A DNA stretch of 64,000 nt from Streptomyces sp. CB09001 (GCF_003369795.1 NZ_CP026730.1:1240001-1304000); one strand, 5' to 3'; counted from the first letter of the stretch, positions 18,569-27,581 are shown. Numbers and translations: made by a program. Notes: generated from the sequence alone by a model not told the origin.

Positions 18569-18775
18569 TCAGCGCAGGGTCAGCTGCTCCAGCCGCTCCA
18601 GAAGGTGGGCCGTCGCGGGCTGCTCCGCGGCCGCCTGGGCGTCGGCGGGATTGAGTATCAGCAGGAGCAGCGCGAAGAAGGCGAGCACGGGCAGGGCGAG
18701 GGCCCACCAGGGCAGCCGGGTCTCGACGCCGCCCCGGGTCGCCTGGGGAGGCCGGGTGTGGGTAGGGGCCGACAT
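18569..18775 (-). CDS. Small single-span membrane protein
   Basis: A 68-residue protein starting MSAPTHTRPPQATRGG. A single hydrophobic helix at about 25-43 (WALALPVLAFFALLLLIL) is followed by a short amphipathic tail (ATAHLLERLEQLTLR). It resembles small Streptomyces membrane proteins with no known role. The frame is open to 18841, but ATG at 18775 gives the conserved length. It lies 93 bp upstream of the SixA gene on the same strand. Confidence 0.65.
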   Translation of the reverse strand: MSAPTHTRPPQATRGGVETRLPWWALALPVLAFFALLLLILNPADAQAAAEQPATAHLLERLEQLTLR

Positions 18776-18958
18776 GAGTGCCTCCGCTGGTCTTCGGGCG
18801 TCCCTGGTCCGTGCTCCGCGGCCCGCCTGTGGCGGGCACATCTCGAAGTTACGGAATCCGCGGGGCCCAACCCATCCGGAGGTCCACCCACTTGACCCTG
18901 ACCCTCACCCCCTAAGGGATGGGGGGTTAACCCCACCACCCGGGCGACGGGGGCGCGG

Positions 18959-19075
18959 TCACGGTGAGGCGATCGTCGCGATGACGCCGATGATCACGAA
19001 GATCGCGAGGAAGGCACCGAAGACGATCAGCATCTTCTTCTGGCCGTGCTGGGGATTCGGGTCGAGGACTGGCAT
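18959..19075 (-). CDS. SGM_5486-family transporter-associated small protein
   Basis: A 38-residue membrane peptide, MPVLDPNPQHGQKK followed by one transmembrane helix (MLIVFGAFLAIFVIIGVIATIAS). It matches the SGM_5486 family, which is encoded beside CynX/NimT-type MFS transporters. The MFS gene is directly upstream on the same strand, 76 bp away. It may stabilise or modulate the transporter; this is inferred from co-occurrence. Confidence 0.8.
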   Translation of the reverse strand: MPVLDPNPQHGQKKMLIVFGAFLAIFVIIGVIATIASP

Positions 19076-19151
19076 ACGGCAAGTCTCGCATCCCCCGCCC
19101 GGTCCGCTCCCGGCGGGCCGACCGCGGGGACCGGCGCGCCGCGCGGCCGGG

Positions 19152-20498
19152 TCAGCGGGCCGCCTCGTCCTCCACCGTGCGGTCGCGCCCCGCCAGGACA
19201 CCCACCACGATCTGCGGCACCATCAGGGCGCTCATCAGCGCGATCGGCAGCCCCCAGCCGCCGCTGTGCTGGTAGAGCACGCCCACCAGGAGCGGACCCG
19301 GGATGGAGATCAGGTAGCCGGTGCTCTGCGCGAAGGCGGACAGCTGGGCGACGCCCGCCCCGGTCCTGGCCCGCATCCCGACCATGGTCAGCGCCAGCGG
19401 GAAGGCGCAGTTGGACACGCCGAGCAGCAGCGCCCAGGCCCAGGCGCCGCCGACCGGCGCGAAGTACAGCCCCGCGTATCCGGCGAGCCCGCACAGGCCC
19501 AGGACCACCACGATCGGGCCCTGGTGGGGCAGGCGGGTCGCCACACGCGGGATGACGAAGGCGAGCGGCACGCCCATCACCATGATCACGGCGAGCAGCA
19601 GCCCGGCGGTGCCGGCGGAGAGGCCCGAGTCCCGGAAGATCTGCGCCATCCACCCCATCGTGATGTAGGCGGCGGTGGCCTGGAGGCCGAAGAAGACGGC
19701 GAGCGCCCAGGCCGTGCGGCTGCGGGTGATCCGCAGCGGGGGCTGTTCCGCGGGCTTCTCGGTGGACCGCTCGCCCTCCGGCCGCGGCGTGGACGGCGCC
19801 GTGGAGGCAGGTGCCTTCCGGTTCCGCACGAAGGGGATCCACGGCAGGACGGCCAGCGCGGGCAGCACGGCCCAGACCGCGAGGCCGGGCTGCCAGTGAC
19901 CGCCCAGCGCGTCGGTCAGGGGCACGGTCGCCGCCGCCGCGACGGAGGTGCCGAAGGCGAGGGCCATCGAGTAGAGGCCGGTCATCGAACCGACACGGTC
20001 GGGGAAGTAGCGCTTGACGATGACCGGCATCAGGACGTTGCTGACCGCGATGCCCATCAGCGCCAGGGCGGTGGCGGCCAGGAAGCCTCCCGTGCCGCCG
20101 GCGTACGGACGGATCAGCAGGCCCGCGGTGATGGCGACCATGCCGGCGCAGACCACCGCGCCGGGTCCGAAGCGGCGGGCCAGCCGGGGGGCGGTGACGC
20201 CGAAGACGGCGAAGCAGAGCGGGGGCACGGAGGTGAGCAGTCCGGCGATGCTGCCGCTCATGCCGAGCCCGTCGCGGACCTCCTCCAGGAGGGCGCCCAG
20301 GCTCGTGATGGCGGGGCGCAGGTTCACCGCGGCCAGGACGATGCCGAGGATGAGCAGACGGGTCGTCCACGTCGTCCACGCGCGCGTGGCGGATGCCTCG
20401 CCGGGTACCTCGGACGCACCGTCCCCGGCACGCCCCTGCGTGCGTACCTCCGCGCGTGTCTCCGTACGTGTCTCCGTCCGGGTTTCGTCACTAGCCAT
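19152..20498 (-). CDS. MFS transporter, CynX/NimT family
   Basis: A 448-residue major-facilitator protein with about twelve helices. A charged N-terminus (DETRTETRTETRAEVRTQGR) carries a TETR repeat, then LLILGIVLAAVNLRPAITSL, the family signature of the first helix. Members export or import small anions or drugs (cyanate, 2-nitroimidazole); the substrate here is unknown. Start MASDETRT at 20498 is preferred to the two ATGs at 20507 and 20510, which overlap the putative operator and lack a ribosome site. The divergent FCD-GntR gene probably regulates it. Confidence 0.9.
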   Translation of the reverse strand: MASDETRTETRTETRAEVRTQGRAGDGASEVPGEASATRAWTTWTTRLLILGIVLAAVNLRPAITSLGALLEEVRDGLGMSGSIAGLLTSVPPLCFAVFGVTAPRLARRFGPGAVVCAGMVAITAGLLIRPYAGGTGGFLAATALALMGIAVSNVLMPVIVKRYFPDRVGSMTGLYSMALAFGTSVAAAATVPLTDALGGHWQPGLAVWAVLPALAVLPWIPFVRNRKAPASTAPSTPRPEGERSTEKPAEQPPLRITRSRTAWALAVFFGLQATAAYITMGWMAQIFRDSGLSAGTAGLLLAVIMVMGVPLAFVIPRVATRLPHQGPIVVVLGLCGLAGYAGLYFAPVGGAWAWALLLGVSNCAFPLALTMVGMRARTGAGVAQLSAFAQSTGYLISIPGPLLVGVLYQHSGGWGLPIALMSALMVPQIVVGVLAGRDRTVEDEAAR

Positions 20499-20513
20499 GA
20501 GACCCATCATAGA

Positions 20514-20526
20514 ATCATGGGATGAT
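20514..20526. promoter_or_regulatory. Candidate GntR operator ATCAT-GGG-ATGAT
   Basis: A perfect 5-bp inverted repeat with 3-base spacer lies in the 70-bp gap between the divergent MFS and GntR genes. A further ATCAT at 20506-20510 repeats the half-site. Position and symmetry suit a FadR-type dimer, but the sequence is not the classical TGGT-ACCA core. Confidence 0.45.
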
Positions 20527-20568
20527 TGATTGTCCACTCGCTCGTCCCCCCGTGTACGAAGGTGAGCC

Positions 20569-21261
20569 ATGCCGCTGAGCCATCCCCGTCGTTCGGCACT
20601 GTCCGAGCAGGTCATCGCGGCGCTGCGGCAGCAGATCGCGTCGGGCGAGTGGCCGGTCGGCTCCCGCATCCCCACCGAGCCCGAGCTGGTCGAGCAGCTC
20701 GGCGTCGCCCGGAACACGGTCCGTGAGGCGGTCCGCGCCCTGGCCCACAACGGTCTGCTGGACATCCGCCAGGGCTCGGGCACGTACGTCGTGGCGACCA
20801 GCGAGCTGGCCGGCGTGATGCAGCGCCGCTTCGCCGACGCCGACCCCCGGCACATCGCCGAGCTGCGTTCCACGCTGGAGTCGGCCGCCGCGCGCCTGGC
20901 CGCCGAGCGGCGCACGGAGAAGGACCTCAAGCAGATCGACGGCCTGCTGCTGCGCCGGGAGGAGGCCTGGGAGTCGGGTGACGCGGAGGCGTTCGTGTCG
21001 GCGGACGCCACGTTCCACCTGGCGGTCGTGGCCGCCTCGCACAACAACGTGATGACGGCGATGTACGCGGACCTGGGCGAGGTGATGCGGGACTGGCTGC
21101 GTGGCGACGTGGGCGAGGGCATGTCCCCGGCCCTGCACATGGACCACGCCCGGCTGGTGGACGCGATCCGCGCGGGCGACGCCGCGACGGCGGCCGAGGA
21201 GGCGGCGTCCTATCCGTTCGTGTGCCGGCCGGCGCTGTTCGCTCCGCCCTCGGACCACTGA
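20569..21261 (+). CDS. GntR-family regulator, FCD (FadR) subfamily
   Basis: A 230-residue repressor-type protein. The winged helix-turn-helix (about 8-75) has SEQVIAALRQQIASGEWPVGSRIPTE-type sequence (given in parts) and GVARNTVREAVRALAHNGL. The C-terminal FCD effector domain (about 95-215) has the metal-binding Asp and His in DATFHLAV, AASHN and HMDHARLV. It should bind a carboxylate ligand with a metal. Divergent from the MFS gene, which is its most likely target. Confidence 0.93.
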   Translation: MPLSHPRRSALSEQVIAALRQQIASGEWPVGSRIPTEPELVEQLGVARNTVREAVRALAHNGLLDIRQGSGTYVVATSELAGVMQRRFADADPRHIAELRSTLESAAARLAAERRTEKDLKQIDGLLLRREEAWESGDAEAFVSADATFHLAVVAASHNNVMTAMYADLGEVMRDWLRGDVGEGMSPALHMDHARLVDAIRAGDAATAAEEAASYPFVCRPALFAPPSDH

Positions 21262-21317
21262 CCCGCGCCGCTCCGCCGACCCGCGCCGCTCCGGTGGCAC
21301 ACCTGCCGTGACGACGC

Positions 21318-21351
21318 GAGGGCCCGCACCCCGTACGGGATGCGGGCCCTC
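21318..21351. terminator. Bidirectional hairpin terminator
   Basis: A perfect 11-bp inverted repeat (GAGGGCCCGCA / TGCGGGCCCTC) with a 12-base loop, itself containing CCCGTACGGG, lies between the convergent gntR and fabI genes. Confidence 0.85.
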
Positions 21352-21366
21352 CGGCGTGGCGTCCGC

Positions 21367-22134
21367 TCAGGCGCCGATGGCGTGCAGACCGCCGTCGACG
21401 TGGATGATCTCGCCCGTGGTCTTCGGGAACCAGTCGCTCAGCAGCGCGACGATGCCGCGGCCGGCCGGCTCCGGGTCCTTCAGGTCCCACTCCAGCGGGG
21501 AACGGCTGTCCCACACGGCGGCCAGGTCACTGAATCCCGGGATGGACTTGGCGGCCATGGACCCGATCGGGCCCGCCGAGACCAGGTTGCAGCGGATGTT
21601 CTGCTTGCCCAGGTCACGGGCCATGTAGCGGCTGGTGGCCTCCAGCGCGGCCTTGGCCGGGCCCATCCAGTCGTACTGCGGCCAGGCGTACTGCGCGTCG
21701 AAGGTGAGGCCGACGACCGAGCCGCCGTTCTGCATCAGCGGCAGGCAGGCCATGGTCAGCGACTTCAGGGAGTACGCCGAGACGTGCATGGCGGTGGCGA
21801 CCGACTCGAACGGCGTGTTCAGGAAGTTGCCGCCGAGCGCGTCCTGCGGGGCGAATCCGATGGAGTGCACGACACCGTCGAGGCCGCCCAGCTCCTCGCC
21901 GACGATGTCGGCGAGCCGGGCGAGGTGCTCGTCGTTGGTGACGTCCAGCTCGATGACCCTGGTGGGCTTGGGCAGCTTCTTGGCGATGCGCTCGGTCAGC
22001 GTGGGCCGCGGGAAGGCGGTCAGGATGATCTCGGCACCCTGCTCCTGGGCCAGCTTGGCGGCGTGGAAGGCGATGGAGGACTCCATCAGCACACCGGTGA
22101 TCAGGACGCGCTTGCCCTCGAGGATTCCGCTCAT
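21367..22134 (-). CDS. fabI: Enoyl-[acyl-carrier-protein] reductase (NADH), InhA/FabI
   Basis: A 255-residue FabI that reduces the enoyl-ACP double bond in the last step of type II fatty-acid elongation. Hallmarks are the divergent glycine motif GVLMESSIAFH (about 13-23), HSIGFAP near 92 and the Tyr-x6-Lys pair in YDWMGPAKAALEAT (about 155-168), ending HVDGG. It lies five bp behind fabG, so the two form a unit. It is the InhA orthologue and the expected target of enoyl-reductase inhibitors. Confidence 0.95.
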   Translation of the reverse strand: MSGILEGKRVLITGVLMESSIAFHAAKLAQEQGAEIILTAFPRPTLTERIAKKLPKPTRVIELDVTNDEHLARLADIVGEELGGLDGVVHSIGFAPQDALGGNFLNTPFESVATAMHVSAYSLKSLTMACLPLMQNGGSVVGLTFDAQYAWPQYDWMGPAKAALEATSRYMARDLGKQNIRCNLVSAGPIGSMAAKSIPGFSDLAAVWDSRSPLEWDLKDPEPAGRGIVALLSDWFPKTTGEIIHVDGGLHAIGA

Positions 22135-22139
22135 GGTGA

Positions 22140-22844
22140 TCAGTGACCCATTCCCAGTCCGCCGTCAACGGGAATGACGGCTCCAGTGATGTACGAGGCG
22201 TCGTCCGAGGCGAGGAACCGCACCGTGGCGGCGATCTCCTCCGGCCGCGCGTACCGCCCCAGCGGCACCTGCGACACGATGTTCGCCCGCTGCTCGTCGG
22301 TGAGCACCTTGGTCATGTCGGTGTCGACGAAGCCGGGCGCGACGACGTTGAAGGTGATGTTGCGCGATCCCAGCTCACGGGCGAGGGAGCGCGCGAAGCC
22401 GACCAGCCCGGCCTTGGAGGCGGCGTAGTTGGCCTGCCCCGCGGAGCCGAGCAGCCCGACCACCGAAGAGATGAGGACGACGCGGCCCTTCTTGGCGCGC
22501 AGCATGGCGCGGTTGGCGCGCTTGACGACGCGGAAGGTGCCGGTGAGGTTGGTCTCGACGACGGAGGTGAAGTCCTCCTCCGACATGCGCATCAGGAGCT
22601 GGTCCTTGGTGACGCCGGCGTTGGCGACCAGGACCTCGACGGGACCGTGTGTCTCCTCGATCTCCTTGTAGGCCTGCTCCACCTGCTCGGTGTCGGTGAT
22701 GTCGCATTTGACGGCCAGGAAGCCCTCCGGCGGCTCACCCGAGCGGTACGTGATCGCGACGTTGTCGCCGGCGTCGGCGAAGGCGCGGGCGATGGCGAGG
22801 CCGATGCCCCGGTTTCCTCCGGTGACGAGAACCGAGCGGCTCAT
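22140..22844 (-). CDS. fabG: 3-oxoacyl-[acyl-carrier-protein] reductase
   Basis: A 234-residue SDR of the FabG group that reduces beta-ketoacyl-ACP with NADPH. Motifs are GGNRGIGLAIA (8-18), NAGVTKDQLLMRM, catalytic Ser-Tyr-Lys in SSVVGLLGSAGQANYAASKAG and the end YITGAVIPVDGGLGMGH. The first gene of the fabG-fabI pair. Its ATG is preceded by AAAGGGTGATCCG. The 275-bp gap to divergent tldD must hold both promoters; no operator is recognisable. Confidence 0.94.
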   Translation of the reverse strand: MSRSVLVTGGNRGIGLAIARAFADAGDNVAITYRSGEPPEGFLAVKCDITDTEQVEQAYKEIEETHGPVEVLVANAGVTKDQLLMRMSEEDFTSVVETNLTGTFRVVKRANRAMLRAKKGRVVLISSVVGLLGSAGQANYAASKAGLVGFARSLARELGSRNITFNVVAPGFVDTDMTKVLTDEQRANIVSQVPLGRYARPEEIAATVRFLASDDASYITGAVIPVDGGLGMGH

Positions 22845-23119
22845 CGGATCACCCTTTCGATAGCGGTCTGGCGCACCCGCCCGGTCACCCGTACGGCGGA
22901 CGGCGACAGCAGGCGGCTTCCTCGAAAATCTATCGGTCCCCCGACTCCGTCAAAGACTCGGGCACCCACAGTGGCTTACGGGACTCACTGTCGGGTCCCT
23001 ACAGAAAGGCCCCGGAGCGGGGGGAAAGCTGTGGTCGCCGGGCCGCCGACGCGACATGATGCGGCGCAGCCCCCGGTGTCGCGGCAGACGACCGGTCATG
23101 TCGACAGAAAGAGACGCAG

Positions 23120-24643
23120 GTGCCTCACAGCATCGACCAAGCCTTCACGGCACTCCCCCTACGCGCCCTCGCCGACGCCGCCCTCGCCCGTGCGCGTGCC
23201 CTCGGTGCGGAGCACGCCGACTTCCGCCTTGAGCGGGTGCGCAGTGCCTCCTGGCGGCTCAGGGACGCCAGGCCCGCCGGGTCCTCGGACACCACCGACC
23301 TCGGGTACGCGGTACGGGTGGTGCACGGCGGTACGTGGGGCTTCGCGTCCGGCGTGGACCTGACCCTGGACGCCGCCGCCAAGGTCGCCTCGCAGGCGGT
23401 GGCGATGGCGAAGCTGTCGGCGCAGGTGATCAGGGCGGCCGGGTCCGACGAGAGGGTGGAACTCGCGGACGAGCCCGTGCACGCCGACCAGACCTGGGTC
23501 TCGGCGTACGAGATCGACCCCTTCGCCGTGCCGGACGCGGAGAAGTCGGCGCTGCTGGCCGGCTGGAGCGCGCGGCTGCTGGCGGCCGACGGGGTCGACC
23601 ACGTGGACGCCTCGCTGCTGACCGTGCACGAGAACAAGTTCTACGCCGACACCGCCGGGACCACGACGACCCAGCAGCGGGTACGGCTGCATCCCGTCCT
23701 CACCGCCGTGTCCGTGGACGACTCCAGCGGCGAGTTCGACTCCATGCGCACGCTGGCCCCGCCGGCCGGGCGAGGCTGGGAGTACCTGACCGGGACCGGC
23801 TGGGACTGGGAGACGGAGCTGGCCGAGATCCCGGAGCTGCTGGCCGAGAAGATGCGCGCGCCGAGCGTCGAGGCAGGGCTGTACGACCTGGTCGTCGACC
23901 CGTCGAACCTGTGGCTGACCATCCACGAGTCCATCGGCCACGCCACCGAGCTGGACCGCGCCCTCGGTTACGAGGCCGCCTACGCCGGGACCTCCTTCGC
24001 CACCTTCGACCAGCTCGGCAAGCTGCGCTACGGCTCGGAGCTGATGAACGTCACCGGCGACCGCACGGCCGAGCACGGGCTCGCGACCGTCGGGTACGAC
24101 GACGAGGGCGTCGCGGGCCAGTCCTGGGACCTGGTGAAGGACGGCACCCTGGTGGGGTACCAGCTGGACCGGCGGATCGCCAGGCTCACCGGGTTCGAGC
24201 GGTCCAACGGGTGCGCCTACGCCGACTCCCCCGCGCACGTGCCGGTGCAGCGCATGGCCAACGTGTCGCTGCGACCGGACCCGGGCGGGCTGTCCACCGA
24301 GGATCTGATCGGGGGCGTCGACCGCGGGATCTACGTCGTCGGTGACCGCTCCTGGTCGATCGACATGCAGCGCTACAACTTCCAGTTCACCGGCCAGCGC
24401 TTCTTCCGGATCGAGAACGGGCGGCTCGCCGGGCAGCTGCGGGACGTGGCGTACCAGGCGACGACCACCGACTTCTGGGGGTCGATGGCGGCCGTCGGCG
24501 GCCCGCAGACGTACGTCCTGGGCGGCGCCTTCAACTGCGGCAAGGCCCAGCCGGGCCAGGTCGCGGCCGTCTCGCACGGCTGCCCGTCCGCCCTCTTCAA
24601 GGGAGTCAACATTCTGAACACGACGCAGGAGGCTGGTCGATGA
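23120..24643 (+). CDS. tldD: TldD metalloprotease subunit
   Basis: A 507-residue TldD. With TldE/PmbA it forms a heterodimeric zinc protease that trims unfolded peptides and some RiPP precursors. The zinc-binding HExxxH is HESIGHATELD (about residues 269-279), with the family GGTWGFASG block near 72-80 and SWSIDMQRYNFQFTG near 412. GTG at 23120 is the only suitable start. The stop codon overlaps the ATG of a duplicated short ORF and not pmbA directly, because an 86-bp tandem repeat separates the two subunit genes. Confidence 0.94.
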   Translation: MPHSIDQAFTALPLRALADAALARARALGAEHADFRLERVRSASWRLRDARPAGSSDTTDLGYAVRVVHGGTWGFASGVDLTLDAAAKVASQAVAMAKLSAQVIRAAGSDERVELADEPVHADQTWVSAYEIDPFAVPDAEKSALLAGWSARLLAADGVDHVDASLLTVHENKFYADTAGTTTTQQRVRLHPVLTAVSVDDSSGEFDSMRTLAPPAGRGWEYLTGTGWDWETELAEIPELLAEKMRAPSVEAGLYDLVVDPSNLWLTIHESIGHATELDRALGYEAAYAGTSFATFDQLGKLRYGSELMNVTGDRTAEHGLATVGYDDEGVAGQSWDLVKDGTLVGYQLDRRIARLTGFERSNGCAYADSPAHVPVQRMANVSLRPDPGGLSTEDLIGGVDRGIYVVGDRSWSIDMQRYNFQFTGQRFFRIENGRLAGQLRDVAYQATTTDFWGSMAAVGGPQTYVLGGAFNCGKAQPGQVAAVSHGCPSALFKGVNILNTTQEAGR

Positions 24644-24729
24644 GCGTTGGCACCGGCATTGGCCGGGGGTCCGGGGGTCGTCCCCCGGGAAAGCACAGCC
24701 TGAACACGACGCAGGAGGCCGGTCGATGA
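24640..24729 (+). CDS. Coupled 29-codon micro-ORF 1 in the tandem repeat
   Basis: Opens at the ATG that overlaps the tldD stop (ATGA) behind AGGAGG with seven-base spacing, and closes at a TGA overlapping the next ATG. The product starts MSVGTGIGRGSGGRPPGKHS and ends with the TldD tail sequence LNTTQEAGR. It looks like a by-product of the duplication, probably translated because of its perfect signals; no function is assigned. Confidence 0.5.
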   Translation: MSVGTGIGRGSGGRPPGKHSLNTTQEAGR

Positions 24730-24815
24730 GCGCCGGCACCGGCATTGGCCGGGGGTCCGGGGGTCGTCCCCCGGGAAAGCACAGCCTGAACACGACGCAG
24801 GAGGCCGGTCGATGA
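24726..24815 (+). CDS. Coupled 29-codon micro-ORF 2 in the tandem repeat
   Basis: Second copy of the micro-ORF, differing from the first at residue 3 (Ala for Val). It starts in the ATGA at the end of copy 1 and ends in the ATGA that opens pmbA. Ribosomes leaving tldD therefore need to pass two short cistrons before reaching pmbA. Translation is inferred from the ribosome sites. Confidence 0.5.
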   Translation: MSAGTGIGRGSGGRPPGKHSLNTTQEAGR

Positions 24816-26209
24816 GCGTCCGCAGCAGCAAGCCGCACGAGATCGTCGAGCGGGCGCTGGAGCTGTCCCGGGCCGACGGGTGTGTCGTCATCGCCGACGA
24901 GGAGTCCACCGCCAACCTGCGCTGGGCGGGCAACGCGCTCACCACCAACGGCGTCACGCGCGGGCGCACGCTGACGGTCGTCGCCACCGTGGACGGGCGG
25001 GAGGGCACGGCGTCCGGGGTGGTGTCGCGGTCGGCCGTGACCGTGGACGAGCTGGAGCCCCTGGTGCGGGCCGCCGAGGCCGCCGCCCGGGGGGCCGGTC
25101 CGGCCGAGGACGCACAGCCACTGGTCCCGGGCGGGCCGGGGTCGCCGGACTTCGCCGACGCGCCCGCCGAGACCTCGTCGGCGGTGTTCGCCGACTTCGC
25201 GCCGGCGCTCGGGGAGGCGTTCGCCCGCGCGCGTGCGGGCGGCCGGGAGCTGTACGGCTTCGCCAACCACGAGATGACGTCGACCTACGTCGGCACCTCG
25301 ACGGGGCTCAGGCTGCGGCACGACCAGCCGAACGGGACGCTGGAGCTGAACGCCAAGTCGCCGGACCGCACCCGGTCGGCGTGGGCGGGGCAGGCCACCC
25401 GGGACTTCAAGGACGTCGACCCGGCGGCGCTCGACGCCGAGCTGGCCGTACGCCTCGGCTGGGCCGAGCGGCGGGTGGAGTTGCCCGCCGGGCGGTACGA
25501 GACGCTGCTGCCGCCCACCGCGGTCGCGGACCTGCTGATCTACCAGTACTGGTCGGCGTCCGGGCGGGACGCGGTCGAGGGGCGCACGGTGTTCTCCAAG
25601 CCCGGCGGCGGCACCCGGCTCGGCGAGCGACTCGGCGCGCTGCCGCTGACCCTGCGCAGCGATCCGCACGAGCCCGGGCTGGAGAGCGCGCCGTTCGTGG
25701 TCGCGCACTCCTCGGGCGGCGACCAGTCGGTGTTCGACAACGGGCTGCCGGTGACCGCGACCGACTGGATCCGGGAGGGCGAGCTGCACCGGCTGACGAC
25801 CACCCGGCACGGCGCCGAGCTGACCGGGCTGCCGGTGACGCCGGCGAGCGGCAACCTGATCCTGGACGGCGGCGACCCGGACCGCTCCCTCGACCGGATG
25901 GTCGCGGACACGGAGCGCGGACTGCTGCTCACCTGCCTCTGGTACATCCGCGAGGTCGACCCCGCGACGCTGCTGCTGACCGGACTGACCCGGGACGGCG
26001 TCTACCTCGTCGAGCACGGCGAGGTCGTCGGCGAGGTGAACAACTTCCGGTTCAACGAGTCGCCCGTGGGTCTGCTGGGGCGGGCCTCGGAGGCCGGGCG
26101 GACGGAGAAGACGCTGCCCAGGGAGTGGGGCGACTGGTTCACCCGGGCCGCGATGCCGGCGCTGCGGGTCCCCGATTTCAATATGAGCTCTGTCAGTCAG
26201 GGCGTATAA
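24812..26209 (+). CDS. pmbA: PmbA/TldE metalloprotease subunit
   Basis: A 465-residue TldE/PmbA subunit, the non-zinc partner of TldD. It shares the TldD fold, with ADEESTANLRWAGNALTTNG-type N-terminal sequence, an NLILDGGDPDRSLDRM block near 350 and the closing LLLTCLWYIREVDPATLLLTG region (in parts), and lacks HExxxH, as expected. ATG at 24812 follows AGGAGG by seven bases within the tandem repeat. Co-transcribed with tldD. Confidence 0.93.
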   Translation: MSVRSSKPHEIVERALELSRADGCVVIADEESTANLRWAGNALTTNGVTRGRTLTVVATVDGREGTASGVVSRSAVTVDELEPLVRAAEAAARGAGPAEDAQPLVPGGPGSPDFADAPAETSSAVFADFAPALGEAFARARAGGRELYGFANHEMTSTYVGTSTGLRLRHDQPNGTLELNAKSPDRTRSAWAGQATRDFKDVDPAALDAELAVRLGWAERRVELPAGRYETLLPPTAVADLLIYQYWSASGRDAVEGRTVFSKPGGGTRLGERLGALPLTLRSDPHEPGLESAPFVVAHSSGGDQSVFDNGLPVTATDWIREGELHRLTTTRHGAELTGLPVTPASGNLILDGGDPDRSLDRMVADTERGLLLTCLWYIREVDPATLLLTGLTRDGVYLVEHGEVVGEVNNFRFNESPVGLLGRASEAGRTEKTLPREWGDWFTRAAMPALRVPDFNMSSVSQGV

Positions 26210-26254
26210 CCTCGTACCTGATTTCGCGAGACCACTCAAGGAGACACGAGAACC

Positions 26255-27523
26255 GTGACGGACATCGTCGACGAGCTGAAGTGGCGCGGGCTGTTCGCCC
26301 AGTCCACCGACGAGGACGCTTTGCGCAAGGCGCTCGCGGACGGTCCCGTCACGTTCTATTGCGGTTTCGACCCGACCGCGCCCTCGCTGCACGTGGGGCA
26401 TCTGGTGCAGGTGCTCACCGTGCGCCGGCTCCAGCAGGCCGGGCACCGGCCGCTGGCGCTGGTCGGCGGGGCCACGGGCCAGATCGGCGACCCGCGCCCG
26501 ACCGCGGAGCGCACGCTGAACTCGCCGGAGACCGTCGCGGGCTGGGTCCAGCGGCTGCGCGGCCAGATCGAGCCGTTCCTGTCCTTCGAGGGCGAGAACG
26601 CCGCGGTGATGGTCAACAACCTCGACTGGACCGAGGGTCTGTCGGCGATCGAGTTCCTGCGGGACATCGGCAAGCACTTCCGGGTCAACAAGATGCTGAC
26701 CAAGGACTCCGTCGCCCGGCGCCTGGAGTCGTCCGAGGGGATCAGCTACACGGAGTTCAGCTACCAGCTGCTCCAGGCGATGGACTTCCTCCAGCTCTAC
26801 CGCAGGTACGGCTGCACGATGCAGCAGGGCGGCAGCGACCAGTGGGGCAACCTCACGGCCGGCCTCGACCTGCTGCACCGGCTGGAGCCGGACGCGTCCG
26901 TGCACGCCTACGCGACCCCGCTGATGACCAAGGCGGACGGCACCAAGTTCGGCAAGACCGAGGGCGGCGCCGTCTGGCTGGACCCGGAGATGACGACGCC
27001 GTACGCGTTCTACCAGTTCTGGCTGAACGTGGACGACCGGGACATCTCGACGTACCTGCGCATCCTGTCCTTCCGCTCCCGTGAGGAGCTGGAGGAGCTG
27101 GAGCGGCAGACCGGGGAGCGTCCACAGGCCCGGGCCGCGCAGCGCGCGCTCGCCGAGGAGCTGACGACGCTGGTGCACGGCGCCGGTCAGACGGCCGCCG
27201 TGATCGCCGCGTCGAAGGCCCTCTTCGGCCAGGGCGACCTGGCGGAGCTGGACGAGCGGACGCTGGCCGCGGCCCTCTCCGAGCTGCCGCACGTCCGGGT
27301 CGCCGAGCCGGCCCCGGTGGTCGACCTGTTCGCCGAGGTGGGCCTGGTGGCCAGCAAGTCCGCCGCGCGCCGCACGGTGAAGGAGGGCGGCGCCTACGTG
27401 AACAACGCCAAGGTCGCCGGCGAGGACGCCGTCCCCGCCAAGGAGGACCTGCTGCACGGGCGCTGGCTGTTGCTGCGCCGCGGCAAGAAGAACCTGGCCG
27501 CGGTGGAGATCACCGGCGCCTGA
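26255..27523 (+). CDS. tyrS: Tyrosyl-tRNA synthetase
   Basis: A 422-residue class I synthetase. The HIGH-type motif is H46-V-G-H49 (PSLHVGHL), the tyrosine pocket includes [14 protein letters not shown], and the KMSKS-type loop is KFGKT (about 230-234). A C-terminal S4 RNA-binding domain occupies about 355-422 ([18 protein letters not shown]). The start is GTG at 26255 after CAAGGAG. No T-box leader fits in the 45-bp gap behind pmbA. A 42-base palindrome follows the stop. Confidence 0.97.
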   Translation: MTDIVDELKWRGLFAQSTDEDALRKALADGPVTFYCGFDPTAPSLHVGHLVQVLTVRRLQQAGHRPLALVGGATGQIGDPRPTAERTLNSPETVAGWVQRLRGQIEPFLSFEGENAAVMVNNLDWTEGLSAIEFLRDIGKHFRVNKMLTKDSVARRLESSEGISYTEFSYQLLQAMDFLQLYRRYGCTMQQGGSDQWGNLTAGLDLLHRLEPDASVHAYATPLMTKADGTKFGKTEGGAVWLDPEMTTPYAFYQFWLNVDDRDISTYLRILSFRSREELEELERQTGERPQARAAQRALAEELTTLVHGAGQTAAVIAASKALFGQGDLAELDERTLAAALSELPHVRVAEPAPVVDLFAEVGLVASKSAARRTVKEGGAYVNNAKVAGEDAVPAKEDLLHGRWLLLRRGKKNLAAVEITGA

Positions 27524-27539
27524 GCGGGCGCACGCGCGA

Positions 27540-27581
27540 GGGGCGGTCTCCGGCAGCCGTACGGCTGCCGGAGACCGCCCC
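27540..27581. terminator. 42-base perfect palindrome, bidirectional terminator
   Basis: Arms of 21 bp (GGGGCGGTCTCCGGCAGCCG... and its exact complement) meet without a spacer between the convergent tyrS and GlsB-like genes; in RNA the tip must open to a small loop. Confidence 0.9.

Larger units (their letters stand above)
24614..24818 (+). repeat. 86-bp tandem repeat (two full units plus a 33-bp partial)
   Basis: Units start at 24614, 24700 and 24786 (the last partial), nearly identical: GCT/GCC, GTT/GCC and a few other changes. Each carries the last codons of tldD (LNTTQEAGR), an AGGAGG ribosome site, ATGA, and a G/C dyad CCGGGGG-TCGT-CCCCCGG. The middle 55 bp resembles a dispersed Streptomyces hairpin element. 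The duplication separates tldD from pmbA yet keeps stop-start overlap at every joint. Confidence 0.95.

Noticed and set aside
23159..27457. 1432-residue open frame antisense to tldD, pmbA and tyrS
   Set aside because: Same G+C artefact; no family motif, and it spans three convincing sense genes and their junctions.
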